A stretch of DNA of 39,503 bases from the NCBI GenBank assembly GCA_023663705.1, contig JAMPGY010000022.1, positions 1 to 39,503 of the forward strand, read 5' to 3'. Source of the DNA: Clostridium sp. (GTDB lineage: Bacteria > Bacteroidota > Bacteroidia > Bacteroidales > Bacteroidaceae). This document shows, piece by piece, positions 24,103 through 32,277 of the stretch. Both the position numbers and the translations under genes were made by a program. Position 1 is the stretch's first letter. Each line of letters opens with the position of its first letter. The notes under the pieces were generated by a model. It was not told the DNA's origin. It searched no databases and worked only from the letters and a program-made list of their open reading frames with translations.

Positions 24103-24134
24103 TATCCTTTAGAACTTTAAGGATTCCAACGCTT

Positions 24135-24569
24135 ATGAAAATAAAAGTAATCAATCGTTCCCGTCATCCCCTACCGGAATATGCAACCTTGCAGTCTGCC
24201 GGTATGGACCTGCGTGCCAATTTGGAAGCACCGGTCGTGCTGCATCCTATGGAACGCAGACTCATACCCACCGGACTCTACATTGCCTTGCCGGCAGGAA
24301 CGGAAGCACAGGTGCGACCGCGTAGCGGACTGGCATTGAAAAAGGGACTCACCCTGCTCAATACTCCCGGTACGATAGATGCCGACTACCGGGGTGAGGT
24401 GGGTGTGATACTGGTTAATCTATCCGGTGAAGCCGTGACGATAGAAGACGGTGAACGCATAGCTCAGATGGTGATAGCCCGTTACGAGCAGGCTGAATGG
24501 GAGTCGGTGGAAGCACTTGATGAAACGGAACGCGGTGCCGGTGGATTCGGGCATTCCGGTCGTAAATAA
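24135..24569 (+). CDS. dut: dUTP diphosphatase (dUTPase)
   Basis: Converts dUTP to dUMP and pyrophosphate, keeping uracil out of DNA and supplying thymidylate synthesis. The 144-residue trimeric-type dUTPase has its motifs in order: AGMDLRA (22-28), RPRSGLALK (61-69), [10 protein letters not shown] (79-88), ERIAQMVIA (107-115) and the C-terminal GAGGFGHSG (134-142). A histidine replaces the more common Ser/Thr in the last motif. An upstream ATG would add 15 residues with no family match. It leads the dut-TPR-DUF4292-envC series. Confidence 0.96.
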   Translation: MKIKVINRSRHPLPEYATLQSAGMDLRANLEAPVVLHPMERRLIPTGLYIALPAGTEAQVRPRSGLALKKGLTLLNTPGTIDADYRGEVGVILVNLSGEAVTIEDGERIAQMVIARYEQAEWESVEALDETERGAGGFGHSGRK

Positions 24570-24593
24570 TCTCAAAAACACAAGCAGACAGCA

Positions 24594-26372
24594 ATGAATC
24601 GGATTTTAATATTATGTTTGGGACTGTGCCTGCTGGCATCCTGTCGAACCGGGCGTACGGTGGAAACGCTGGCGGAGCGTGGCAGGGTGTTGCCGGATCG
24701 CCGGTTGACTCCGGAAGAACAACGCCGGTTTGACTACTACTATCTGGAGGCACTCAACCAAAAGCAGATGGAACGTCACGATGCGGCTTACGACCTCTAC
24801 CGGCATTGTCTGGAGTTGCAACCGGACGCCGGGGAGGTTGTGTATGAATTGGCGGTATACGCCTTGCTGCTCGGTCGGAATGATGAGGCCGAACAACATC
24901 TGATACGAGCCACGGAATTGGAACCGGAAAATGTATGGTATAAGGAAACTTTAGCCTCATACTATATCAATCGTCGGGAGATGGCCAAGGCTATTCCGGT
25001 GCTGGAGGATCTTTCCGAACTGAGCCCGTCCCGTACGGATGTGCTGGCACAATTGGTGTCGATGTATATGAGCGTGGACAATCGTGAGGAGGCCGTGCGG
25101 GTGCTCAATCGCATAGAGGTGCTCGATGGCAAGGATGCCCAGGTGAGTCTGGAAAAGTATCGTTTGTACATGCAGGACGGTTTGGAAGAGAAAGCCTTGG
25201 CCGAACTGGAAAGTCTGGCACAAGCCTTTCCGAACGATCTTACATATAGGGTACTTATCGGCAACTCCTATTTGCAGTCCGGTAATCCGGAGAAGGCCTT
25301 GGGAATTTATCGTGAGGTGATGGCGCGTGAGCCGGATAACCGAACGTTGCAGATCTCCATGCTTGATTATTATAAGGAGATAAAGGATGAATCGTCCTAT
25401 ACGGCTTATATGGATTCACTTCTCTACGATAGCCGTACGGAGCCGGCCATGCGCTTGCATCTGATGCGCGACTGGATAGCCGGCAAGGAAAGTGCCGGAG
25501 CTGACAGTACGGAGGTGCTGGCTGTGTTCGACCGCCTGTTGTCAACTCCTCAGGATGGCATAGAGATATTGGCTTTGTGTGCCGCTTACATGGAACTGAA
25601 GAAGATGCCTGCCGACAGTGTGGCCGGCATGATGAACCGGATATTGGAAGTGGAACCGGACAATGAGACGGCGTTGCTCCGTCTGTTGCAATATCACATC
25701 CAGCATGAGCAATTCTCGGAGGCCGCCGATATCTGTCGTCGGGGAGTGCACTACTATCCCGATCACTTGCCGTTTTACTTCTATCTGGGATTCTCCTATT
25801 ACCAGTCCGACCGGAAGAAAGAGGCTTTGGAAGCCTTCGCTCAAGGTGCCCGTCAGGTAAAGGAAGATACGGAGCCTACAATTGTGTCCGACCTCTATTC
25901 TGTGATGGGCGATTTGCTGCACGACAGCGGACGTAAGGCAGAGGCTTATGCGGCGTACGATTCCTGTCTGGTGTATCGGGACGACAATGTGTCGTGTCTC
26001 AACAACTATGCTTACTTCCTGTCGGTGGACAACGAACAACTGGATAGGGCGGAGGAAATGAGTTACCGGACCATTAAGATGGATCCCGACAACAAGGTAT
26101 ATCTTGATACCTACGCTTGGATCCTGTTTAAAAAGGGGAGATATACCGAAGCACGCGTTTATATTGACCGGGTGATGGAAGGCGAGGGAGACGTTGTGGA
26201 AAGCAAGGAAGGAGAATCGGCCAGCGCCGATGTGACGGAGCACGCCGGCGATATTTACTTCATGTGTGGTGACGTGGATAAGGCGTTATATTACTGGCGT
26301 CTGGCAGAGGAAAAAGGTAGTACGAGCACTGTGCTGAAGAAGAAAATAAAACAGAAAAAGTATTTGAAATGA
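24594..26372 (+). CDS. TPR-repeat lipoprotein
   Basis: A 592-residue protein with a lipoprotein signal (MNRILILCLGLCLLASC, lipobox LASC, acylated Cys17), so it is anchored in a membrane facing the periplasm or surface. The rest is a chain of tetratricopeptide repeats (for example AAYDLYRHCLELQPDAGEVV, EKALGIYREVMAREPDNRTL, RAEEMSYRTIKMDPDNKVYL). It is probably a scaffold. It starts 24 bp after dut and overlaps the next lipoprotein gene by 4 bp (ATGA). Its partners are likely the DUF4292 and EnvC-like products of the same operon (inference). Confidence 0.88.
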   Translation: MNRILILCLGLCLLASCRTGRTVETLAERGRVLPDRRLTPEEQRRFDYYYLEALNQKQMERHDAAYDLYRHCLELQPDAGEVVYELAVYALLLGRNDEAEQHLIRATELEPENVWYKETLASYYINRREMAKAIPVLEDLSELSPSRTDVLAQLVSMYMSVDNREEAVRVLNRIEVLDGKDAQVSLEKYRLYMQDGLEEKALAELESLAQAFPNDLTYRVLIGNSYLQSGNPEKALGIYREVMAREPDNRTLQISMLDYYKEIKDESSYTAYMDSLLYDSRTEPAMRLHLMRDWIAGKESAGADSTEVLAVFDRLLSTPQDGIEILALCAAYMELKKMPADSVAGMMNRILEVEPDNETALLRLLQYHIQHEQFSEAADICRRGVHYYPDHLPFYFYLGFSYYQSDRKKEALEAFAQGARQVKEDTEPTIVSDLYSVMGDLLHDSGRKAEAYAAYDSCLVYRDDNVSCLNNYAYFLSVDNEQLDRAEEMSYRTIKMDPDNKVYLDTYAWILFKKGRYTEARVYIDRVMEGEGDVVESKEGESASADVTEHAGDIYFMCGDVDKALYYWRLAEEKGSTSTVLKKKIKQKKYLK

Positions 26373-27220
26373 ATATGAATGACATATGGGGAGCGGTTCG
26401 CGGTTTGAGTCTGGTACTGCTGCTGACGCTCGCGGCCTGCCGCTCGTCGAAAACAGTGGTGGGAACAGTTCCGGCCGGAACACCCGGTCACGTTGTGGAA
26501 CAATTGATAACCGATGAGGCGGCTACCCGACAAAAGGTAGAGGCTGTGACAGCCAAGGTAAGTGTGGAAGCAGAAGCCGACGGTCGCAAGATGTCGGTGG
26601 GCGGAAGCCTGAAAATGAAGCGTGACGATGTCATTCAGTTATCTCTTGTGGCATTGGGTTTTGTGGAGGCCGGACGCTTGGAACTGACACCGGATTATCT
26701 GTTGCTGATAGACCGGTTGGGCAAGCGTTACGTGAAGGTGCCCTATGCAGATGTGACCTTTCTGAACGAGGCCGGCATCACTTTCGACAGTTTTCAGGCT
26801 TTGTTTTGGAACGAATTATTTGTGCCCGGGAAAAAACGGAATTTCAGCGCAGCCGACTTTGCTTTGACAGAGACTCGGACCGGGTTGGAATTGCAAGCCC
26901 GCACGGACAGCCGTGTGGCCTGCCGTTTTGTGATAGATATGGCGCAGGCACTGCTTCGGCAATCAGTGGTGAGCGATGCCCGGAACACCCCTGGACCGGC
27001 TTTGCGATGGGATTACGATCGATTTGAGGATACACCTGTCGGACGTTTTCCCCGTCAGATGGATATCGCTGTTGATGGACTGGGCAAGACGTTTCGTTTG
27101 GGATTGGGTCTGGGAAACATTAAAGCCGATGACAAGTGGGAGACCCGCACAGCCGTACCTTCTAAAAAATACAAAGAAGTAAATCTGAGCACAATATTAA
27201 AGACTCTGAAACTCAAATGA
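26369..27220 (+). CDS. DUF4292 lipoprotein (LolB/LolA-like fold suspected)
   Basis: A 283-residue lipoprotein with lipobox LAAC (Cys24) that resembles DUF4292, a Bacteroidota family of unknown function. Its strand-rich core (MSVGGSLKMKRDDVIQLSLV, GRLELTPDYLLLIDRLGKRY) suggests a half-barrel of the LolA/LolB kind that could bind acyl chains; this is inference from pattern only. It is translationally coupled on both sides by ATGA overlaps with the TPR lipoprotein and the EnvC-like gene. Envelope assembly is the likely setting. Confidence 0.82.
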   Translation: MNMNDIWGAVRGLSLVLLLTLAACRSSKTVVGTVPAGTPGHVVEQLITDEAATRQKVEAVTAKVSVEAEADGRKMSVGGSLKMKRDDVIQLSLVALGFVEAGRLELTPDYLLLIDRLGKRYVKVPYADVTFLNEAGITFDSFQALFWNELFVPGKKRNFSAADFALTETRTGLELQARTDSRVACRFVIDMAQALLRQSVVSDARNTPGPALRWDYDRFEDTPVGRFPRQMDIAVDGLGKTFRLGLGLGNIKADDKWETRTAVPSKKYKEVNLSTILKTLKLK

Positions 27221-28671
27221 GAAACATCGTTCTATTCGTTCTGTTTGCGTTAGTTCCAATACTTCAGGCCGATGCACAGACCAACCGCAAGATCAAGCAA
27301 CTTCAGAACAAGAAAAGTGAGTTGAAAAAAGATATGGCTCGTAAGGAGAAGGATCTGAAGCAGACCCGGCAGACGGTGGATACCAAACTGAAAACCATTC
27401 TTCAACTGGACGATTCGCTGGAGAACAGGCAGAAGCATATCGATGAGATGGTGAAGGAGATGAACGAGATAGACCGGCAGGTGGAGACGTTGCAGACTGC
27501 TGTGTTGACTTGCGAGCGGGAATTGGGTGAAACCAAGGAACGCTATGCGCGGTCGTTGCGTTATGCCCGTCTTAATCAAGCAGTGAAAAGTCCCTTGCTC
27601 TATGCCTTCTCGGCTCAGAAGGCAACCCAGATTCTCCGTCGTTCACGTTATGCTCGCGAGTATGCCGTATGGCAACGGGAGCAGGGCGAAAGCATCAAGA
27701 GAAAACAAGCGGCTTTGTTGAACAAACAGAACGAATTGTTGAAGGCCAAAAGCGAGAAAAACCGGGTGATGCATGAAGTGATGCGTCAGCGCAAGATGTT
27801 GCAGGATGAGCAGCAGCAGCAAAGGCAGATTGTGGCCGGACTCAAACAGAAAGAGAAAACATTGTTGGATCAGGTGGCCAAGCAGCGCAAGGAACTCACT
27901 GCTCTTGACAAGAAGATAGACGAGATGATTGCCCGCGAGATTGAAGAAGCCCGCAAGCGTGAGGAGGCTCGGAAGAAGGCAGAAGCTAAGCGTAAGGCCG
28001 AGGCGGAAGCACGCCGGAAAAAAGCGGCTGAGGAAAATGCACGTCGGGTGGCCGAAGCTAAAAAAGCCGAACAACAGGCGCTGGAAGCACAGAAACGGGC
28101 ACGTACGGCCGCCGAGAAGAGCAAGGCCGACAAGAACGCGGCAGCAGCCCGTGCACGTACTAAAGAAGCAGAGCAGCGGGCTGCACAGGAAAACAAGCGG
28201 GCCCGCGAACAGGCTGCGAAGGATGATGCGCAGTGGACTACTTCGGTAGACCGCAAATTGGACGGTAGTTTCGAGAAGAATAAAGGGCGTCTGCCCGTGC
28301 CCATTACCGGTGCCTATCGGGTGGGAAACCGTTTTGGCGCCTACAATGTACCCGGGCTTAAGGATGTGATGCTCGACAATAAGGGGGTGAATTATATAGG
28401 TCAGTCCGGTGCTTGCGCCCGTGCTATCTTCAACGGTATGGTGACGGCTGTCTTCCAATTCGGATCGTCCACTAATGTGCTCATCCGTCACGGCAGTTAC
28501 ATTTCGGTTTATTGTAATTTATCCGCCGTGCGGGTCAAGAGGGGACAGAAAGTGAGCACACGGGATGTGATCGGGACGGTGGCCGGAGACGGGTCGGGCA
28601 ATAATGTACTTCACTTCCAGTTGCGGCACGAGAAAACCAAGCTCAATCCCGAGGTGTGGATCGGACGATAG
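27217..28671 (+). CDS. EnvC-like murein hydrolase activator (degenerate M23/LytM)
   Basis: 484 residues: a signal peptide (MRNIVLFVLFALVPILQADA), a long coiled coil (about 25-340) whose second half is an Ala/Lys/Arg/Glu-rich helix, and a C-terminal LytM domain (about 365-484). The LytM zinc ligands are partly lost: NKGVNYIG stands where active M23 enzymes have H-x-G-x-D, although LHFQLR keeps a histidine. This is the pattern of EnvC-type proteins, which activate cell-wall amidases instead of cutting peptidoglycan themselves. The role in septum splitting is inferred from the family. It overlaps the DUF4292 gene by 4 bp and converges on lrgB without a visible terminator. Confidence 0.9.
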   Translation: MRNIVLFVLFALVPILQADAQTNRKIKQLQNKKSELKKDMARKEKDLKQTRQTVDTKLKTILQLDDSLENRQKHIDEMVKEMNEIDRQVETLQTAVLTCERELGETKERYARSLRYARLNQAVKSPLLYAFSAQKATQILRRSRYAREYAVWQREQGESIKRKQAALLNKQNELLKAKSEKNRVMHEVMRQRKMLQDEQQQQRQIVAGLKQKEKTLLDQVAKQRKELTALDKKIDEMIAREIEEARKREEARKKAEAKRKAEAEARRKKAAEENARRVAEAKKAEQQALEAQKRARTAAEKSKADKNAAAARARTKEAEQRAAQENKRAREQAAKDDAQWTTSVDRKLDGSFEKNKGRLPVPITGAYRVGNRFGAYNVPGLKDVMLDNKGVNYIGQSGACARAIFNGMVTAVFQFGSSTNVLIRHGSYISVYCNLSAVRVKRGQKVSTRDVIGTVAGDGSGNNVLHFQLRHEKTKLNPEVWIGR

Positions 28672-28708
28672 ACGAACCGGCTGTTTGTCTGTGTAGGTCG
28701 CAGAGGGC

Positions 28709-29404
28709 TTACAGGATGTTTAACCAACGAAGTAGCAACGGGGTGAACAATGCCGTGAGCAGACCGTTGAGAATCAGTCCCAGACTGGCAAAAGCGCCAT
28801 AGGTGTGTCCGTATTCCATCGCTCTGGAAGTTCCCACGGCATGCGAGGCGGTGCCCATGCTCAGGCTTTGGGCTATGGGACTCTTTACCCGTCCGATCTG
28901 CAACACTTTGAAGCCGCATACCGCGCCGAACAGACCTACGCAGACCACGATGGCAGCTGTGAGTGACGGTATGCCGTTGAGTGAGGACGTTACCTCCATG
29001 GCTATGGGAGTGGTGACCGATTTGGGAGCCAGTGAAATGATGACAGCGTTGCTTGCTCCCAGCCATTTGGCTGTGATCACTACCGAAACAATGCCTATCA
29101 TGCAACCGGCCAACTGAGATACGAGAATAGGCATCCATTGTCGGCGGATGCTCTTCAGTTGCAGGTAGAGCGGCACGCCTAAGGCCACAATGGCCGGTTT
29201 CAGCCAGAAGTCAATGAGTGAGCCTGCCTCGGCATATAGACCGTAATCTATTCCTGTCAGTTTCAGGAAACCTATTAACGCCAGAATAGTGAGTAATATG
29301 GGATTGAGTACAATCAGTCCTGTGCGACGTTGTGCGTACTTTGCGCCCCAGAATACGCAGAAAGTGAGCGCAATGAGAAAGAATTTATTTTCGAGAAACT
29401 CCAT
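28709..29404 (-). CDS. lrgB: LrgB/CidB-family membrane protein
   Basis: 231 residues of mostly hydrophobic segments with the family motifs LKPAIVALGVPLYLQ and APKSVTTPIAMEVT. LrgB pairs with LrgA. The pair was described as holin/antiholin-like in Staphylococcus; related pairs transport pyruvate or other small carboxylates in other bacteria. Either role is possible here. Its start overlaps the lrgA end by 20 bp. The downstream gene is convergent (envC). Confidence 0.9.
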   Translation of the reverse strand: MEFLENKFFLIALTFCVFWGAKYAQRRTGLIVLNPILLTILALIGFLKLTGIDYGLYAEAGSLIDFWLKPAIVALGVPLYLQLKSIRRQWMPILVSQLAGCMIGIVSVVITAKWLGASNAVIISLAPKSVTTPIAMEVTSSLNGIPSLTAAIVVCVGLFGAVCGFKVLQIGRVKSPIAQSLSMGTASHAVGTSRAMEYGHTYGAFASLGLILNGLLTALFTPLLLRWLNIL

Positions 29405-29735
29405 GACGTCTGATCCATTGATGAACGTGTCCCGTGACTACCAGCACAAGTACCGTGCTGACCAGCGTGGCAATGACGATGGGCCAGAATTCGGCCGCTA
29501 TCACATCGAAATAGAGCATGAGTGCCACACCGGGTGGAACGAAAAAGAAGCCCAGGTTACTTACCAGGAAATCAGAGATGCCCTGTATCCAGTGAAGTTT
29601 TACCCATCCGGCCTGAAGAAAGGCCGTGAGCAGTAGCATACCGATGATGCTGCCGGGCAACTTGATGTCTGTCAGCCACACGATGAATTCGCCCAGTGCC
29701 AGACAGCCAAACAAAATGCTGCATTGTCTTACCAT
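29385..29735 (-). CDS. lrgA: LrgA/CidA-family membrane protein
   Basis: 116 residues with four hydrophobic segments and the family signature LPGSIIGMLLL, followed by FFFVPPGVALM. It is the small partner of LrgB, in one operon with a 20-bp overlap. Its promoter region is shared with the divergent alkaline phosphatase gene. Confidence 0.9.
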   Translation of the reverse strand: MVRQCSILFGCLALGEFIVWLTDIKLPGSIIGMLLLTAFLQAGWVKLHWIQGISDFLVSNLGFFFVPPGVALMLYFDVIAAEFWPIVIATLVSTVLVLVVTGHVHQWIRRHGVSRK

Positions 29736-29770
29736 ATTGTGTACATGATGGACTTGTTGTTATCGGGGTG

Positions 29771-29778
29771 CAAAGTTA
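29771..29778 (-). promoter_or_regulatory. -7 box of lrgAB
   Basis: TAACTTTG on the minus strand matches TAnnTTTG 35 bp before the lrgA start. No clear -33 box. Confidence 0.5.
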
Positions 29779-29821
29779 TAAAGAATCTTATAGAAAGGTG
29801 CGTGAAAGAAGAGAAAGATGG

Positions 29822-29849
29822 GAAAAGCACCATTCGTTATGTGCTTTTC
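29822..29849. repeat. 9-bp inverted repeat between lrgA and the phosphatase gene
   Basis: GAAAAGCAC (29822-29830) and its exact complement GTGCTTTTC (29841-29849) are separated by 10 bp and lie between the two divergent promoters. It could be an operator; no T-run makes it a terminator. Confidence 0.6.
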
Positions 29850-29883
29850 GGACAATGCTCTGATCGGTTTGGCTAAAAATCAT

Positions 29884-29891
29884 TATTTTTG
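29884..29891 (+). promoter_or_regulatory. -7 box of the alkaline phosphatase gene
   Basis: TATTTTTG matches TAnnTTTG 37 bp before the ATG. TCTG (29859-29862), one mismatch from TTTG, lies 21 bp upstream. Confidence 0.5.
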
Positions 29892-29928
29892 TACGTAGCG
29901 ACGAATGGCTAATCTTTAAATATAATAA

Positions 29929-31347
29929 ATGATGAAAAGAAGAATGTTATCTCTTATGGTCTGCTGTCTGTTAGCCGGAATGGCATTTGCGCAGCAAGCC
30001 AAGTATGTATTTTACTTCATCGGTGACGGTATGGGAGTAAACCAAGTGAATGGAACGGAAACCTATCTGGCTGCTTTGGAGGGAAGAATCGGAGTGTCTT
30101 CCATCCTTTTCACGCAGTTTTCTTCGGTGGGATTGGTGACAACGTATTCCGGAACCAATGGTGTGACAGACTCGGCCGCAGCCGGTACGGCGCTGGCCAC
30201 GGGAGAGAAAACCAAAAACGGAGCCTTGGGCGTGCTGGCCGATCTGACAACTCCGGTCAATAGTGTGGCTGTGTGGGCTCAGCACAGTGGCAAGGCGGTG
30301 GGTATCACCACCAGCGTGTCTATCGATCATGCCACACCGGCAGCTTTTTATGCTCATGTGCCCAAGCGTCAGATGTCTTATGCCATAGGAAAAGATTTGA
30401 TCAGAACCGGTTTTGATTTTTATGCCGGTTCGGATTTTCTGGCGCCCGAGGATAAGAAAGCCGAAGGTGAGAAGTCTCTTTATGAGCAGTGTGAGGACGC
30501 CGGTTACACGTTGGCACGGGGCTATAAGGACTATCGCCGTAAGGCTGGCAAAGCCGACAAGATGATTCTTTTCCAGACAGAGGAGGCCAGTCGTAAGGAT
30601 CGTTCCTGTTTGCCCTATGCCATCGACCGCAAGAAAGGAGACCTGACGTTGCAGGATATCACGCGTGCCGGTATCAACTTCCTCACCCGGAAGAATAAGG
30701 ACGGGTTCTTCATGATGATTGAAGGCGGCAAGATTGACTGGGCTTGCCATGCCAACGATGCCGCTACGGTCTTCAAGGAACTGGTGGATATGGATAATGC
30801 CGTGAAGGTGGCTTATGAATTTTACGAGCAGCATCCCGACGAGACACTGATTGTTATCACTGCAGATCATGAGACCGGAGGAATAAGCTTGGGTACAGGG
30901 GCTTATGAACTTCATACGGACGTGTTGAAGTATCAGAAGCAGAGTGCTTCGGAATATTCCAAAACATTGGCGGCATTGCGCAAGAGAGCCGGTGATAAAT
31001 TCACTTGGGAGTTAGTGGAGAAGAGTCTGAAAGAGAACTTTGGTTTTTGGGATAAGGTGAAGCTCAACGAGCATCAGACCAACCGCTTGAAACGGGCCTA
31101 CGAGGATATCGTGAAGGGAATTGCTGAGGATTCCAAGACCCTTTATCAGAAAGACGATGCCTTGGCGACGGCAGCCAAACGAACCATCGACGAGGTTGCA
31201 CTCATCGGTTGGCAGAGTGGCGGACACTCAAACGGCTATGTGCCTGTGTTTGCTATCGGAGCGGGTGCAGAGAAATTTGCAGGGAAGATCGACAATACGG
31301 AGATACCTGTCAAGATAGCTGAGGCGGCCGGTTACACGCGCCGGTAA
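29929..31347 (+). CDS. Alkaline phosphatase (PhoA family)
   Basis: A periplasmic phosphomonoesterase releasing phosphate from organic esters. The 472 residues have a signal peptide (MMKRRMLSLMVCCLLAGMAF, cleavage near AFA-QQ). Metal ligands include Asp33 in FIGDGMG, SIDHATPAAFYAH and ITADHETGG. The nucleophile is Ser82 in VTDSAAAGTALATG. No disulfide pair like that of E. coli PhoA is evident. It is transcribed alone and ends 9 bp from the convergent helix-hairpin-helix gene with no terminator between. A phosphate-regulated promoter cannot be recognised in this phylum by eye. Confidence 0.93.
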   Translation: MMKRRMLSLMVCCLLAGMAFAQQAKYVFYFIGDGMGVNQVNGTETYLAALEGRIGVSSILFTQFSSVGLVTTYSGTNGVTDSAAAGTALATGEKTKNGALGVLADLTTPVNSVAVWAQHSGKAVGITTSVSIDHATPAAFYAHVPKRQMSYAIGKDLIRTGFDFYAGSDFLAPEDKKAEGEKSLYEQCEDAGYTLARGYKDYRRKAGKADKMILFQTEEASRKDRSCLPYAIDRKKGDLTLQDITRAGINFLTRKNKDGFFMMIEGGKIDWACHANDAATVFKELVDMDNAVKVAYEFYEQHPDETLIVITADHETGGISLGTGAYELHTDVLKYQKQSASEYSKTLAALRKRAGDKFTWELVEKSLKENFGFWDKVKLNEHQTNRLKRAYEDIVKGIAEDSKTLYQKDDALATAAKRTIDEVALIGWQSGGHSNGYVPVFAIGAGAEKFAGKIDNTEIPVKIAEAAGYTRR

Positions 31348-31356
31348 TGCGGAAAA

Positions 31357-32277
31357 TCAGAAGCATACATAGGGAGCCAGACGTTCCAGTGCTTCGGATG
31401 TGAATTCATCATAGTTAGCCAGTTCCTGCAGACTGGTAATGCGGCCGAACTTTCGTCTATGATCGATGATGACACGGCACTGACGGAACGACAGATAAGG
31501 ATGATTGCGCAGGCGGTCGATGGAGAGGTGGTTCAAATTCATTTGTCTCACCTCTCTTTCGTTTATTCGGAACCAAGTCTGCACACTGTCCGGCATGCCT
31601 TCAATCTCGCCCAGTTGTGCCACATTGACGTAGCCTCCCAAACGGTTGCGGTGACGCACGATGAGCGCTGCGCGTACACGACCGATACCGGGGATACGCT
31701 GCAGTTCGGTTGTATCCGCTAAATTCAAATCCACCCAGGTGCCGGTGGTGTATTTGGTGATGCGTGGAACATCGGTTGTATCCAGTCGCAGCGTGTCGGG
31801 CGTCCGGCTTACCGGTTGATACTTCCGGTCGATACGTATCATGGGGCGCAAGCGATCGTAGGTTTCGTTGGTCAGTCCGTAGAGACGGGAGAAATCTTCG
31901 GGACGATGATAACGTCCGCCCCGTGCCCGATAGGTGTAGATGTTTCTCACTTGCCACGGTTGCAGTCCCAATCGGAGTAAGGTGGTGGAATCGGCAGTGT
32001 TCGGATCAAAAGGAAAAGTCTCGGGGTTCTGTATCGGAACAGCATAATAGGTGCGGTTCTTGCGGAATCTCCGGGAGGTGGTGTCGGTGGTCAGGAGCTT
32101 GTACATGCGTGCAAATTCCTGTTGCTCTTCCGGTGTCAGTTCCGGCATTCCGTTCTGTTCGCTGTAGTGCAGGTAGAGCGTGCAGATACCCGACAGCCAC
32201 AGCAAGACGAATATGATAATCAGTGCGCGGCGGTCGGATTTAGGATAATCGGCCCGGTGCCGTCCGGGTGATTTCAT
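31357..32277 (-). CDS. ComEA-like helix-hairpin-helix protein with one membrane anchor
   Basis: 306 residues with a single transmembrane segment near the N-terminus (about 18-37, LIIIFVLLWLSGICTLYLH). Three helix-hairpin-helix units of the ComEA type follow: FDPNTADSTTLLRLGL, WVDLNLADTTELQRIPGIGR and NHLSIDRLRNHPYLSF. ComEA binds incoming DNA during competence in other bacteria. Here the protein is inner-membrane anchored with the DNA-binding part probably periplasmic, but competence is not shown. It overlaps the transporter gene by 4 bp (ATGA), so the two are co-expressed. Confidence 0.88.
   Translation of the reverse strand: MKSPGRHRADYPKSDRRALIIIFVLLWLSGICTLYLHYSEQNGMPELTPEEQQEFARMYKLLTTDTTSRRFRKNRTYYAVPIQNPETFPFDPNTADSTTLLRLGLQPWQVRNIYTYRARGGRYHRPEDFSRLYGLTNETYDRLRPMIRIDRKYQPVSRTPDTLRLDTTDVPRITKYTTGTWVDLNLADTTELQRIPGIGRVRAALIVRHRNRLGGYVNVAQLGEIEGMPDSVQTWFRINEREVRQMNLNHLSIDRLRNHPYLSFRQCRVIIDHRRKFGRITSLQELANYDEFTSEALERLAPYVCF

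Noticed and set aside
28672-28708. Terminator between convergent envC and lrgB
   Set aside because: No hairpin with a T-run could be found in the 37-bp gap.
29971-30915. 314-residue minus-strand open frame over alkaline phosphatase
   Set aside because: Antisense shadow of a gene with all catalytic motifs.
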